DNA of 64,000 nt, taken from positions 26,384,574-26,448,573 of the forward strand of contig OX579633.1 of NCBI GenBank assembly GCA_951230915.1. Direction: 5' to 3'. The translations under genes were made by a program, and so were the position numbers. The DNA comes from Antitrichia curtipendula. Lineage: Eukaryota > Streptophyta > Bryopsida > Hypnales > Leucodontaceae. The notes below the pieces were generated by a model that had not been told where the DNA came from, made no database searches, and saw only the letters and a program-made list of their open reading frames with translations. Shown in pieces: positions 22,396 through 34,213 of this stretch (its first letter is position 1; each line of letters begins with the position of its first letter).

Positions 22396-23910
22396 TAATT
22401 TTATATATATACACACTATATTATATCCAGTTGCAAAAATTGCAACATCAAGTTTTGTAGCAACATGCTCTTGCTTTGTACTTCAATATAGGGATGAGAA
22501 GGTGACCATCTATGTGAAGGATGAAATTATGACATATTTTTGTAACATTGTGCACGTACTATAATAGATAAAGAATTGTCATTTTTTCTCAATAAACTAG
22601 AGAATGGTAATTTCTATCAAATTTTGAAACTTTCGTGACAATTTCTATCCGAAATGTAGCTTGATACTTATGAATTATTAAAATGAGCAAGGCCTATGCT
22701 ATATCAAACCTTCTTGTATTGGGATTTCAATAAAGGAAACTAGAAAATTTAAGATGTGATAGAAGTTCATATTGTTAATAACATGTTCAAAGGTCAGGAT
22801 CAATAAAAGATATGTTTTTAAATAGATGACAAAATTTTGCAATTTTTTTTTTTTAAAGAAAATTTTGTATGGAAGAAATGAATCTTGCAAAATATTTATA
22901 TTTTAAGAATATTTCAAGTCACTTTTTCCAACTAAAATGGATTATTTGGCAATAAAGGTCAATTTATTCACCAGGTACTCTGATAGCTAAATTAATCCTA
23001 CCTTCCATGATATATGATTGGCCTATTGCAGAACTAAAGTATTGCATTGTATACAAAGATAAAAGAGACTACTTTTGGCCTCACATTTTTTAACCAATTT
23101 TGAAGTGTTAATATGGGAATATCTATCAATTAAAATAATTAATTTTTGAATCAATTCATGCTATTTTTTTTACTTAGTCTATTGATAAGAAATTTTTTTA
23201 CTTGTAATTTAAACTTTTGCAATATAACCAATCAATATAAGCAAATCATACATCACAAAGTTTACAACCTACAATTTGTCAACAATTATCGTGTGGTTAC
23301 TATTGTTTCATGGGTTTGCACGTTAATTTAATAGTTATTGCATTGTTACAACGCATTATTGCACAATTTACTGCATCGTTACAAAAAAATTCAAGATATC
23401 TTTATGATAAATAAACATATTCGGTTCGTCCATGAATTATATTTCTATATTTTCTAAAAATGTAAGGTTTCTAAGACTTTGATTGTTTGCTAAAACAATT
23501 TAACTACTAAGATTGGCTAAATTTAATCCTCTATTTCAAATATCAAAAACTCTACTTTTTCTTCTATATTTATTTATTTTTATTCAACAATTTTTAAAGA
23601 TAATAAGTAAATTTCTTTAAAGATTTTTTCCAATACTCTCAACTCAATTTTTCAACATAAATATTCTTAAATTCAAAATTGATATTTCAAAATCTTTAAA
23701 TTAGGGGATTTAAAGTTTGATGGCCTTATTTAGCTAGAGGTATAATTAAAATGTTTTCAATCACTTTAAATGCTTTATCTTGCAATCTATATAGCTGTAA
23801 TTTTTGACATTTTTCTACATATTCCCATACAAGTTTGGTGCAAGATTGTATGTTTGGAATGATAGTTTTGAAGTTGAATTAGGAAAAAATTAGGCATGAA
23901 ACCTTAGAAG
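22396..23910. other. AT-rich spacer, nothing recognised
   Basis: Very AT-rich with poly-A and poly-T runs. No gene, RNA or repeat end that I can identify. Confidence 0.5.
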
Positions 23911-23914
23911 TTAA

Positions 23915-24524
23915 CCCCTAAAGTTTCAAAGTTCATGTAGGGAACTCTTTGGATTTGGGGTACTAGGCTTTTGTGATCTTGTTTTTTACATTATTATTTT
24001 TATTTCTTTTAAAGATAAAAAATCAGATTATCTTTATGGGAATATATATATTTTTTTCAATCGGTGCCTGGGAGCAAAAGTTATGGTACCCAAAGTCCAA
24101 AAAGCAACTCAAGTTTTCCCATCAATCTTGAACCTACTTCTACTTAACTAAGTTTTAATGAATGAAAATTAAGTGTTTTGTTGTTGAATTTTTTTTTTAT
24201 AGATTTTCAACATAAAAAATTAGAAATTAAAGATCTAAAGTGCAAAAAATATTAAATATTAATTTCAGAAATTTTAAAGCTAAAAAATCTAGTTGAGCAA
24301 GGTGTAAAAAAACTTGTTTTCTTCACTTCAAATGCAAATATCTTGCAATCTATATAGTCAAAGTTTATGAAATTTCTTCCATATATTTTTATTTTAGTCT
24401 AGTAAAAGATTTTAGAATTAAAGGTGCAAAAAATGAAATGAAATGAAATGTTTTTCCTCTTTGCAATAGAAATGACAATTTTGAGTGTTTTTTGATGGAA
24501 AAAAGGCCTTGGGACTTTAAGGGT
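23915..24524 (+). mobile_element. TTAA-flanked piggyBac-like element, subtype C
   Basis: Starts CCCCTAAAG after TTAA (23911-23914) and ends CTTTAAGGGT before TTAA (24525-24528). It is about 610 bp. Inverted relatives of this subtype occur at 51868-52688, and a truncated one at 26764-27187. It shares the words CAAATATCTTGCAATCTA and TTTGAGTGTTTTTTGAT with them. Non-coding. Confidence 0.6.
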
Positions 24525-24671
24525 TTAAAAAGGCCTTCATCCTACATCAAGAAAATTCTTCCATTGTGATATAATATGAATTCAATACAAATGGAACGTA
24601 CCTACCACAACTTCAACAATGAAAGCAATTCAATATCTAATTGTAAACTTGCATACTAAATGATTGGAATT

Positions 24672-25236
24672 CACTACAAGAAAGGAATTAAACAAGTTTT
24701 CAGTAAAAATTTCTTTAAAGGTCATTAGAGTTATTCGTAAAGTCACCCCTAGTTTGGTACCCAGTTTTAAACAAGCTCTTATACAAATTGGTGAAAGGAG
24801 GTAAAGCAACCCATATGGGATATGTAAATGGTTGGAGTTGTAAATAACTTGTAAGAGCTTGGAGGAGCTCAATCTTAAAATAAAGCCATATCCTTTGAGA
24901 GTTCATAAAGAACAGTGGATTTCATTATAAAAACAACCTCTCCACCCTCCATTCTCACAAATTGTCAATGTACAATTTCTTTGACAGGTAAACTCAGGTC
25001 CAAACTTTTTTAGGCACCATTTCGGTGCGAAAGAAGTTTGGTCCCAAGTTTTGTTTTGCTAGTGTTGATTGCGCGAGCTTTTTACTTTTTCACCTGCTTT
25101 TTTACATAAAGCAGGGGTTCAAACCCCAATTTTACCTCTAAACTCAGGTTTACTTTACAAATAACTCTATTATTTATAATCTTATGTCTAGGACTATTCT
25201 TATGAACATACTTAAACACCCCTTTTTCTTATAGTG
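24672..25236. mobile_element. Small non-autonomous CACTA element
   Basis: Starts CACTACAAGAAAGG and, read inward, ends CACTATAAGAAAAAGG. ATT lies outside both ends (24669-24671 and 25237-25239), a 3-bp target duplication. It is 565 bp with no coding. Inside, 25005-25045 holds a small inverted repeat (GGCACCATTTCGGTGC), and 25123-25136 (GGGGTTCAAACCCC) resembles a tRNA T-arm/B box. Confidence 0.7.
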
Positions 25237-25239
25237 ATT

Positions 25240-26174
25240 GAAGCTTTACTAATGTTGAATATACGTCATGTGTAGTCAATACAAAAAACTTCATTATTGG
25301 CTTTGGAATAAAGAAGATGGAACTTTGCATCGACACAAGCTATGTTGAGAATGTTTGAGTAGCTACCTTATTTAAAAGCAAGTCACTATTATTGAGACAA
25401 AACTTCTCACAGTGTAGTTGTTTGTTTATAATATTATACATTAAAAATACATTAAATTCTATTGCAGATGTATTGTAGTTTTTATTAAAGTTATACATTA
25501 TTTTTCTTCAATGTTGCAAAAACATAATATTATGAAGCAACATTGGAGGAACTCTTTTGTTACCTTGAGTCCAGGGACTACCCCAAGGTTTTCATTCAAA
25601 GATTGCTTGACAACACAAGCGGAACATTGTAGAATAGAAAGATTTAGCCCCCCATGCTTTGGGAATTACCCTCTGAAGTTCCATTGTCTCAATAAGGGAG
25701 AAAATGGATTTTGGGTAGGCTTATGTAACCTTAATTATTGACATGATTTTCTGAAAAAAAAATTTGTAACATAAAAGAAAACATTAGCTTTTAGAAAACA
25801 TTTTTTTAATTTCAAACAATGCCTTGAAGAAACAATCATGCCATGGTAATTTCAAAACGGAAAAGACTAGGCATACAAAAAGTCCACAAAAAAATTGAAA
25901 TAACTTTAAATTTTTCCTCTCTCATAGATTATATATATTTTTGTCTAATTGGAAAGCTTTGATGCATTCCATTTGGATTAGTGATGTAAAATTTATGAAA
26001 CTTCTTCTTTTGTGGGCAATAACAAAAACTTCTAGAGAAAATAATGTACTAGATTCGTTTTTAAACTCAATTTTCAAAACAATTCAAAGAAAAGAAGTTT
26101 CACGAAGGTTACGTGTGCTTGCTAGACCAATCTTGCCGTTGGAGTTAGTGTATTTTAATTCCATCTAAGAACTA
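25240..26174. other. AT-rich spacer with diffuse family fragments
   Basis: The 76-codon + frame at 25511-25741 has no motif. From about 25890 to 26030 there are words related to subtype B elements (GAAAGCTTTGATGCATTCCATTTGGATTAG), suggesting an old truncated copy. Confidence 0.4.
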
Positions 26175-26178
26175 TTAC

Positions 26179-26759
26179 CCCCTAAAACCCCGCTTGTCCC
26201 CTCGGGGGACAATTTGGGTCCGGGTAGGTTCCTATTGTCTCAGTTTGAAGTGAATTTTTTTGAGATTTTTTGAGGTTGTGTAGCTTTGCAAGAGCTTTGT
26301 GGATATATAATTTTTACTTCAATCGGATGCCGGATGAAAAAGTTATGGCCCAATGAGCAAAAAATGGAGATTGGTAGGCAGCCCAAAAAAATTTACAAAA
26401 AGTCCAAAAAAAAAAATTTGAATTTTTTTCCTAAAATATTATGCTTTTACCTATACATGGAGCTTTTTATTCGTTCTATTTGGACTAGGGATGAGAAAGT
26501 TATGGACAATCTTAGTTTTTTGGGCAATTTAAGCATCTTCTTGAAAAAAAACTTTTTGTTCAAATTTGAATGCTAATATCTTCCAATCCGTACGGTGAAA
26601 TTTGATGAAATTTTTACTACATGATCACAGACAAGTTAAGTACAAGATCCTACGGTTGAATTTCAAAAAAAACAAAAAATTTGGTTTCCTTAAGTGAATA
26701 CAACAGAATTGGTAGTTTTGAGTGGTTTTAGGCAGAGAACACCCTTGGGGTTTTAGGGG
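26179..26759 (+). mobile_element. TTAA-family element, subtype B, third copy
   Basis: Starts CCCCTAAAACC after TTAC (26175-26178, one base from TTAA) and ends GGTTTTAGGGG before TTAA (26760-26763). Collinear with 16100-16680 at clear divergence. Non-coding. Confidence 0.6.
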
Positions 26760-26763
26760 TTAA

Positions 26764-27187
26764 TAATTTTATTTTATCCGTCAATCTTGTACCAATGTCT
26801 ACTTAACAATTTTTCAAACTACGAAAATCAAGATTTTTTTTTGAATTTTTTCCCCAATAATCTCAACTCAAGTCTTCAACATATTTTTTTGATAATCAAA
26901 ATGTTGAGTGCAATTATTTGAAGTTAAGAAGATTCAAAGTCAAATGATGCAGTCACGTGGAACATGCAAAGAAAACATTTCCCTCACTTCAAACGCAAAT
27001 ATCTTGCAATTTACATGGTGGAAGTCTTTGAAATTTCTCCTACACGTTCTTATGCTAGTGCAATGCAAGATTCTACAATTGAATATGCAAAAGGAATCAA
27101 TTAAATTTTTTTTTGTTCTTTACAATTAAAGAAATGACTGTCTTGAGTGTTTTTTTGATGGGAAAAAAGGCCATCAAACTTTAGGGG
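26764..27187 (+). repeat. Truncated TTAA-family element, subtype C right half
   Basis: Matches the right part of 23915-24524 (CAATCTTGTACCAATGTCTACTTAAC, TCACTTCAAACGCAAATATCTTGCAAT, TGAGTGTTTTTTTGATGG) and ends CTTTAGGGG before TTGA (27188-27191). The left end is missing where the subtype B copy abuts it. Confidence 0.55.
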
Positions 27188-27191
27188 TTGA

Positions 27192-28160
27192 ATTGAAGTC
27201 ACACCTGCAGGTGTAAAACATGGATATGGAGGGAAAAGCCCCAGACTGAGAGGGTTATAAAATGTGATGGAACTTGTGTGCATGAACTTGGTCAGTCTGA
27301 ATAACTTGTTAGCTCATCAACATCATGAGCATTACATGTTGGGCAATGTACTCTTCCCTTTTTTTTTTAATCTATAAAAATATTAAAAAACCAAAACTGG
27401 GGGCCAACGTTCTGACTTTCGGTACAAGTTTTACACTGCTCTCTCCTAGGCCCAAGGAATTCCTCTCCCCAGTGCAGACTGCGGAGGACTGGAGGGAAGA
27501 ATTGCCCCATCCCTGTACTGTACAGAACTACACTTTTGTACATCGGGAATGACTTTTTGAGTGCAGCTGCTTTGAATTGAAGTTTCAGCTGCGCCCAACC
27601 ACTCACTCGCAATCCCACATGCATGCAGTCAGCCCCCAATTGTAAGGTTATCACACTGATCCACAACCACGTACAGCCGGCAGCGGACAACTGGCCACTG
27701 TAAGGTAGTATGCTCTACATTGTCTACAAGCGACCATTTAACCCTCAAATGCTCAGCACTTGGCATACGGTTTTCAAATTATGGAGTACAATACCATATG
27801 CCTAGCAATAAAGAGAATGAATTGAAAGCCTAATAATGCACAAATTTTCACGCATTGACTATTGATTGATTCTGTAATTTTGTGCTTTTATCCCACATCC
27901 CAAGACTGATCAGATTTAATGAAGGTTCAAATGAGTATGTGAAGGAATGAGCCATCCATTCAAAATTGGCCAACTCAAACCATAGTACAGAAACTACATT
28001 AATCTTACTACACAATTAATGAACAACCAAAAAGCTGAACAATGAATTTCATGAAGACCAAAATACTGTATGATATTGTATGTTATCAGAAATTGTAGGC
28101 CATTTTGGGCTGCTCTGAGCGTTTACGGGTAACAGGTCCGGAAATCGCCCCCTAATACTG
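27192..28160. other. Upstream region of the serine-rich-like gene
   Basis: GC content rises from about 27400. No frame with a recognisable motif is present; the 107-codon - frame at 27367-27690 has none. It may hold distal regulatory sequence for the gene at 29018. Confidence 0.35.
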
Positions 28161-28492
28161 TACACCCCAAGGATGCCAGGGTAAGTTACAGTGCCGGAAA
28201 TCACGTACAGCAGCGACTATACTACCCACCGTAAAAAAAATAAAGAAAATAATGCACCGCAAGGATGCCGGGGTAGTTACAGTGCCGGAAAGCTCTTTGA
28301 GTTCCAATTCCCACCTTGGGGGAAACAAAAAGGATTCTAAATAAAAGTAAAAAACACTCCATTCAGTCCCCAGTCCCCAGTTTGAGTGGCTTTCGGGCAA
28401 ACTCCGGCGTACTACGCTAGTACAAGAAAAGTCTACAGTAGCCCCAGGGAGTCAAGTGACGGGTCGGGTCGGGTCGGGTCGGGTGGGGTCGG
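28161..28492 (+). promoter_or_regulatory. Probable promoter or leader region with a 40-bp direct repeat and a G-rich tract
   Basis: Two direct repeats, 28161-28200 and 28253-28291, share CAAGGATGCC, GTTACAGTGCCGGAAA. At 28461-28492 there are six G-runs (five GGGTC-type steps and a GGGG) with 1-2 base loops, a strong G-quadruplex candidate on the + strand. Both lie 0.5-0.85 kb before the start codon at 29018, in a GC-rich island typical of the gene's 5' region. Transcription start and TATA box cannot be placed with confidence. Confidence 0.35.
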
Positions 28493-29017
28493 CCCCTCTC
28501 ACGCCCGGCGTTTCGAGGGGTCGTCTCCCCCGATAAGAAGCCCCCCGATCGGCGTACAACTCGTTTTGGATTTCCTCCTTCTCGCAGCGTCTGCGCATCT
28601 CTCTCTGTGCGATTCTGCAGCTGCGCACTCGCCTGGTGCGCCGCTTGTCTAGTCGCTTGTCAGAGATTCCTTTCCCGTGCACTTTTTACTGGTCCAGATG
28701 CAGTGGTACCTTTTCAACTCTTTTCCAGGTCTCGAGTAGTCTCGGGCTGGGTCTGCAACGTGAAATTTGTGTCTGTTGACGTGAAATTGCGTGTCTGTGG
28801 AGCTCGTTCGTAGAGTACCCGTGGAGATCTTCGTAGTGGTGGGTCGAGAGGAGGATTGATTGAGAGTGTCTTGTGGCGTGCTGTGGAAGTTGATGTAGTT
28901 TCGGAGTCTGTCAGTGACTTGCTGACGACGTTAAGAAGCGCGTGGTTTTGGGGGCTGCGAGATTCCGCCTGTGACTTGACTTGGGGGTAGCGACGTTGCT
29001 GCGTTTCTCGTGCTGAA

Positions 29018-29582
29018 ATGCCTTGCTCATGTGCACCTACCACACACGCCGGCTCGTTCCGGTGCGGGATGCACCGCTCGCACGCGTGGAACGGCCGGGG
29101 CACGATCTACAGGTCGGGCGAGGACTTGGAGCTTTCCACGGAGTCTTTGATCGAGAATTCGCTCAGTGAAGAGATGCAGAGGCAGAGCTTCAAGAAGGCG
29201 CCCTCGGGGTCGCTACCTCCGCTTGCGCGGTCGCCGGGTGCCAGCCGAAGTCCGCCGAAGGGTACCAGTCGGTTGCGGCATGTGGTGAGCTCGTCCGACG
29301 AGGAGGACGACGTCGTCGCGCCTGCCATGCCCATCGGGTGAGTAGCATCTCCTGTATTACGTATCTCAACATTTCTTCTTTGGTTTTGGTTTTGGTTTTG
29401 GTTTCGGTTTGGAGTCTTTTTTTTTCGATTGTTGGCTTATGATTTTACCGGTAATGCAATGCAGAGAACGGATACCAAGTATGAAGATGGCTTCTGGAAC
29501 GCGCAGCAGCTACTCGGGGGGTCGCGCTGCCATGTTCAGGATGATGAAGTCTGGCCAGTCGACGTCCAAGATCTACTCGTAA
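29018..29582 (+). CDS. Serine-rich-like plant protein (two exons)
   Basis: Exon 1 is 29018-29337 and exon 2 is 29465-29582. The donor GTGAGT and the acceptor TGCAATGCAG join in phase (GG+A). The product is 145 residues. Residues 3-20 read CSCAPTTHAGSFRCGMHR, the Cys/His N-terminal signature of the plant 'serine-rich protein-like' family (CxCxPTxHxGSFRCxxHR), which might bind a metal; its biochemical role is not established. A Ser/Pro-rich basic middle (residues 57-85) and a short acidic run (SSSDEEDD, 91-98) follow, and the C-terminus is basic and Ser/Met-rich (SYSGGRAAMFRMM). No signal peptide or membrane segment is seen. The start is the ATG immediately before the signature, with G at -3. 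The intron contains a TTTTGG repeat (29378-29413). The long GC-rich leader suggests a well-expressed gene, which is inference. Confidence 0.8.
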
Positions 29583-31784
29583 CGCTGGCTTCTACCATCT
29601 TCTGGTAGTTGTGGGCGCCCGACATGTATGATATCTTGTTCTTCTCCCTCCCTGTATTTAATTTAGAGCCACATGGATGCCTGACCGGGGCATTTGCGTA
29701 ACCTGTTGTATAGTGTACGAGTCCTTACTACCACGCCGGTTTGCATACCGGATCTACTTTCATCCCATTTCTCACTGCACCCCAGGAATTTTTCTGAGAG
29801 CTGGTACAAGTGCCGTTTTTTAAATGTAGAACTGAGCAGCCCGATATTGGGCATTTGTGTACAGTCCGTGAGCATGGTTTTGCTCTTTAGCATGATATGG
29901 TTTTCAGTTGTGTAATGGTGTCTCTTGGATGGCCCTCTATACACATGATTTTTCGACAATATGTGTATGGATTGTCTTGAGTCACTACAAACAACAACAA
30001 TGATCCATTTAGTGTTCCATGTTTGCAAGGTATTTATTTATTGTAGGGTCTTGGTATGGTGCATTGTTACTCTTGCAAGGTATTTATTGTAGGGTCTGAG
30101 TTGCGTACATTTTCGAAGCATATCCATTCCCCAACCCTTTCGTTGTCCATCGTAGCTCATTCACTTTCGAGCACCCATTTCCTCCCGTTTATCAAGCCTG
30201 TTTCGTATCAACATTCACTACTCGAATCGATTCCATTGCATGATGCCTATTTTCATTGCAACATTACACGTTCAAGGTACTTCATTACATAAATTTCTAT
30301 CCTTTTTTTCCTTTTGTATCCGTTTCTCTATTTCCATTGTTCATTTTGTGTTGTTCCATTTCATGTATGCTTCTACCATGTCATGTATATGCTGTTGGTT
30401 TGATGCACGTGATGTGATGTGAAATAATGGGATGTAAGGTTCCAATTTCTCAATTCGACTCACTAGGGTTGGAGGTGGATGTCTGTCTCAGATTTCGTGA
30501 CTGCTTGGTGTTGATTGTGACACAGATCTGATACAAGCACATCTTGCCAAAGACCTAAATCTTGATGGTTTTCTGCTGGGACGTGTTGTGGACAATCGTG
30601 CCCTGTTGCGTGGTGGGACTGCCGGGAACTGTGATCTGCTGTGTCACATATGTATCTTGGCAGAATTTTTGCCAAACTACGTGTTGAAATTGAAGTACTG
30701 CCTCAGGTATTTCTCATTCAACTTTCGCACTCCTCCGATGCCGTATGTTGTGTACCTCAGATCTTTCTGCATTTTGGGCAGACAGTCATGGTTCAAGTCC
30801 ATGCGAGATCTTCATAAGTGACCACGTTTTGAAATTACCGTCCTCCCGTCCCTTCATTTTAGTCAGAATTGGTTTTGATTGAGGAATGGTTGTGAGCTTG
30901 TGGGAACTGGTGACGGACAACGAATATTGCAACTATTAATCTGGCCCACGCATCTGACGAGTCCTGAAAGGTTGTGGTCCTCGGTTGACAGAATCTTCAA
31001 ATGAGCAGTGTGGCCAAGTATGGTTCACTGATTAAAAGCTTCTTAAGCTTATCCATTGCCTCGAACATGGAGTCTGATGGTAAGTGCTCATCAATTATGT
31101 TTCCTTCAGCAGCTGATGTTTCCTTTTCATCCTTGAGCAGTTGATGCTGATAGTTACCAACAACCGCTAACTGCAAGGGTTAGAGACAGGCGTGTGCATG
31201 CAAGGCACGCTTGCAAAGTGGCATCTTTTTACTCCTGTTAACCATAACAAAACTCGGCTATGATGGATTCTTCCTGTTAAAAGCTAAGTTTCTGCAATGA
31301 CAGACATCAGCTTTGAGGTGAGCCAACATGGGGTTCTTCAATTCTTTTTTGGGATTAGCTCATCAAGTTGGGTCAGCTCGCAGAACTTCAGCTTTCTTAG
31401 CCCAAAAGCTTCATATGTTGTTATGGTTGTCACTTGATCGGGTTCAATTTATTAGCAGAACATCTGAAAATCATATCACCAAGCTTTAAGTTGGGGGAGT
31501 CTCCACAACGAGCGATTAATGAGACAGGCTGGAACGATTGCTGAGTCAGCAGAGCTTGCGACGTGTCAGTTTAAAGTGTGGTATAATTAGTTGGAGTGAC
31601 TCAGGTGAAGTGCATAATAAGTTACCCCAGCAACTTTCGTGCTACAAGCAACAGCTGTTGAAAGCAACTAATTTCTGCGACACAAAAAAATTAGTTGAAC
31701 TGTATATTGCTGGAGTATCATGTGTCAACCTTTGTAGGTTTTGCCTTCTTCCAACAAGCATATGATAGGCGGTATAACATAGTA
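29583..31784. other. 3' flank of the serine-rich-like gene; possible non-coding or small spliced transcript
   Basis: No domain is recognised. A short frame from ATG 31001 ends in a consensus donor (GATG|GTAAGT at 31080) and could join the sequence after TTGAGCAG at about 31140, giving about 60 residues ending at TAA near 31240; nothing supports it beyond the splice motifs. At 30024-30095 a block of about 25 bp (GCAAGGTATTTATTGTAGGGTC type) is duplicated. Confidence 0.3.
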
Positions 31785-31987
31785 CAGGTAGAACCTCTCT
31801 TAGTGCATGCTGCCACGACTATGTACTAAGAGAGGTTTATGCATTTAGAGAGGCTACAAATACTGTAAACATTTAATTCAGCTTTCCATCTTGAATCATG
31901 TGCAGGTCCACCTACTGTGTGCAATAAGAGAGTCTCTTATTGCATATTGTGCAATAAAAGAGGATGCACTAATAGAGGTTCTACTTG
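31785..31987. mobile_element. pogo/Emigrant-like MITE
   Basis: A 203-bp element with ends CAGGTAGAACCTCTCTTAGT and, read inward, CAAGTAGAACCTCTATTAGT, flanked by TA on both sides (31783-31784 and 31988-31989). CAGT-AAACCTCT-type ends are those of plant pogo-derived MITEs (Emigrant/Lemi1). The interior holds further AATAAGAGAG/CTCTTATTG inverted pieces. Non-coding. Confidence 0.7.
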
Positions 31988-31989
31988 TA

Positions 31990-33270
31990 TGTCTACTGTT
32001 AACCCTGGTAACCTGGATGGGTTTTTAATGCAGGTATGTCTAACCTGAAACTCAACACGCCTCTCAGTCTCCTGAGGATTCCTCTTCAAGAGAGGGAGAC
32101 GGAATGAAGGAGATGTATTCACATGTGCAATCAGGAATTTTGAATTGGGAGTGTGCCTTGCATAATACTCTGTATTATTCAGCAATGAGCTGAGGTTGTT
32201 TTCGGTAGTCGTTGCGACTTGCAGTGTAAGTTCGTTGATCTAACATGTACAAAATCTCCATGGAGCCAACTGTTGGGAGTCCTTGGAGGCGGGCAAACGG
32301 AAAAACATTTGCGTAACTCAAATCCCAGGAAGAACAAGGAGGAAAAAGGAAACGGAAACGCCCCAAACGAGGAGCTTCTTTGTAATGTCAGTCAAGGCTG
32401 AAGAAGTTGTTGGGATATGATTTCAAATGCACGTGCGTGGTCGACTGCAGAGTCACAGACCTGCTTGGGGCATGTGGGAAGGAAAGGCACGTTGTTTAAG
32501 TAGCCTGTAGATTCTCACTTTGCCTCAACTGCAGACTCTGCAAAGGAGATTCGGTGCATTATCATCCTCGTCCGCACACCACAAGAATTTCAAAGTCATG
32601 AAATGACTGCGTGTGGGAACTCCGGAAATGGTCAGGCAGGCTTGTGCGTTTCAAGACAAGTTTTTTCAAAGCTGAGAGCATTGCCACCCCCACACTGAAC
32701 TCGCCCCTCAAAAAATAAATAAAAAATATCCTCACCATCTAGAATAGAGTTCTTCACAACTGCTCATTGACTCAAATGAGGTTGTTGCATAAAAAACGTG
32801 CCATGTTTCTAATTGTGCCTCATAAAATTTTGATGGAAAAGGATTCACTTGATGTCTCAAAATTGTCACAAGTGAGTAAGAGCAACCAATGGGAGTTGTG
32901 AAGCATTTTGTGCTTCAAGGGTGGTGGTTGAAAGGGATTCTACAATAGTGGCATGAGTAGGTACCTTATGCTTTCAACTTTGAAAATTCATAGGATATTG
33001 TGTGAGTGACAGAAAAAAATGCAAAACAACTTGGGTTGGGTTTCTCTTGAAGAAGCTAACGATTTCATATAAAAAATTTCATCATTTTAAAGGCCGAGCT
33101 ACCATTTTGAAAAAATGACAGTTTTAGGTGAGTATACTTTATGACAAAACATTTGCTCAAACTCAACACTTGTTTTCAAATAGAAGCAATGGAAGTTGAA
33201 GAGTTACTTGAAGCAAGCCAATGAGAGTTCAAGCATTTTGTACTTCATTTTGTGTCTAATTAAGGGCAAT
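31990..33270. other. Spacer, nothing recognised
   Basis: Moderate GC to about 32700, then AT-rich. Frames at 31937-32185 (-) and 32219-32401 (+) have no motif. Confidence 0.4.
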
Positions 33271-33274
33271 CTAG

Positions 33275-34209
33275 CCCCTAAAGGTTTTTGACTATGTTTT
33301 CACCAAAACCGCTCCAGAACTGCCATTTCTAATACTAGTGCCAAATTTTAGAAAAAAAACATTTTTGGACACTTGTAGCCGTAGGATCTTGTAGTAAACT
33401 TGTTTAAGAAGACGTGGAAAAAATTTCAGAATTTTCCACTAAGTGGATTGCAAGATAATAGCGTTTGAATTGACAAAAATCCTTTTTTTGTCCCTGCGAA
33501 AAAACGGGCAGCTGCCCTTCACAAGGTCACATTTGTATGAAAAAATGTCCAAAATGATGGTTACTCTTTGGATTTATTCTTCAAGGCAAGTTGGCTACAT
33601 GCTTGAAAATTTTCAGATCATTTGGAATTGTACAACATATAGGAAAAAAATAGTAAGTAGGAAAAGGTAGAGAATGATTTAAAACACTAAATTGTCAAGA
33701 ATTTATTTATGAAATTGAAAAATGCCAATCCCAACGATTGTAATGTTGTAATAAACAATCTACACCCAATGTTTTTATTTTTTTTCAAAAATATTGAAAA
33801 TCGAGTTAAATAAAGGACTCCAAAGTTTATTTTAGAGTAGAGATTCCATAACTACCCTCAAACTAAGAATCCTCATAACTTTTGACTCATTGATTGGAAT
33901 GGAATGATTAAAAGCCTCCCATGTACATATAAATCTAAAGAACCAATTTCAAATTTTAGTTTTTTTTAAAAGTGATTTTTAAAGAAGTTTCTTTTGCTGC
34001 CCTGGCTGCCCGCCGAACAATGAAAATGACATATCATGCAATAACTTTTTAACCATGTACTCAAAAGTTACGAAAATTGTTGGACCTTAAAGCTACTCCT
34101 CGGGCACATCTTATGTGAAAATTTCAAAGAAAAAAAAGAAAAATTATGATCATAGTGAGCTGCCCAAAATCGCTATGTTGTCAAAAAACGGTGTTTGGTC
34201 CTTTAGGGG
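33275..34209 (+). mobile_element. CTAG-flanked piggyBac-like element, copy 2
   Basis: Starts CCCCTAAAGG and ends CCTTTAGGGG. The four bases outside each end are CTAG (33271-33274 and 34210-34213) instead of TTAA. It is 935 bp and collinear with 596-1447, including the stretch around GGGCAGCTGC and the right arm with GCTGCCCGCCGAACAATGAAAATGACA. No transposase frame; the 75-codon frame at 33443-33670 is shared with 709-975 only because the DNA is. Confidence 0.7.
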
Positions 34210-34213
34210 CTAG

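Noticed and set aside
25100..25140. Possible tRNA gene from GGGGTTCAAACCCC
   Set aside because: The T stem is only 4 bp, and no acceptor stem or anticodon arm can be drawn. Kept only as a possible SINE-like remnant.
28714..29372. Frames on the - strand across the serine-rich-like gene
   Set aside because: High-GC shadow frames; the + strand has the family signature and a correct intron.
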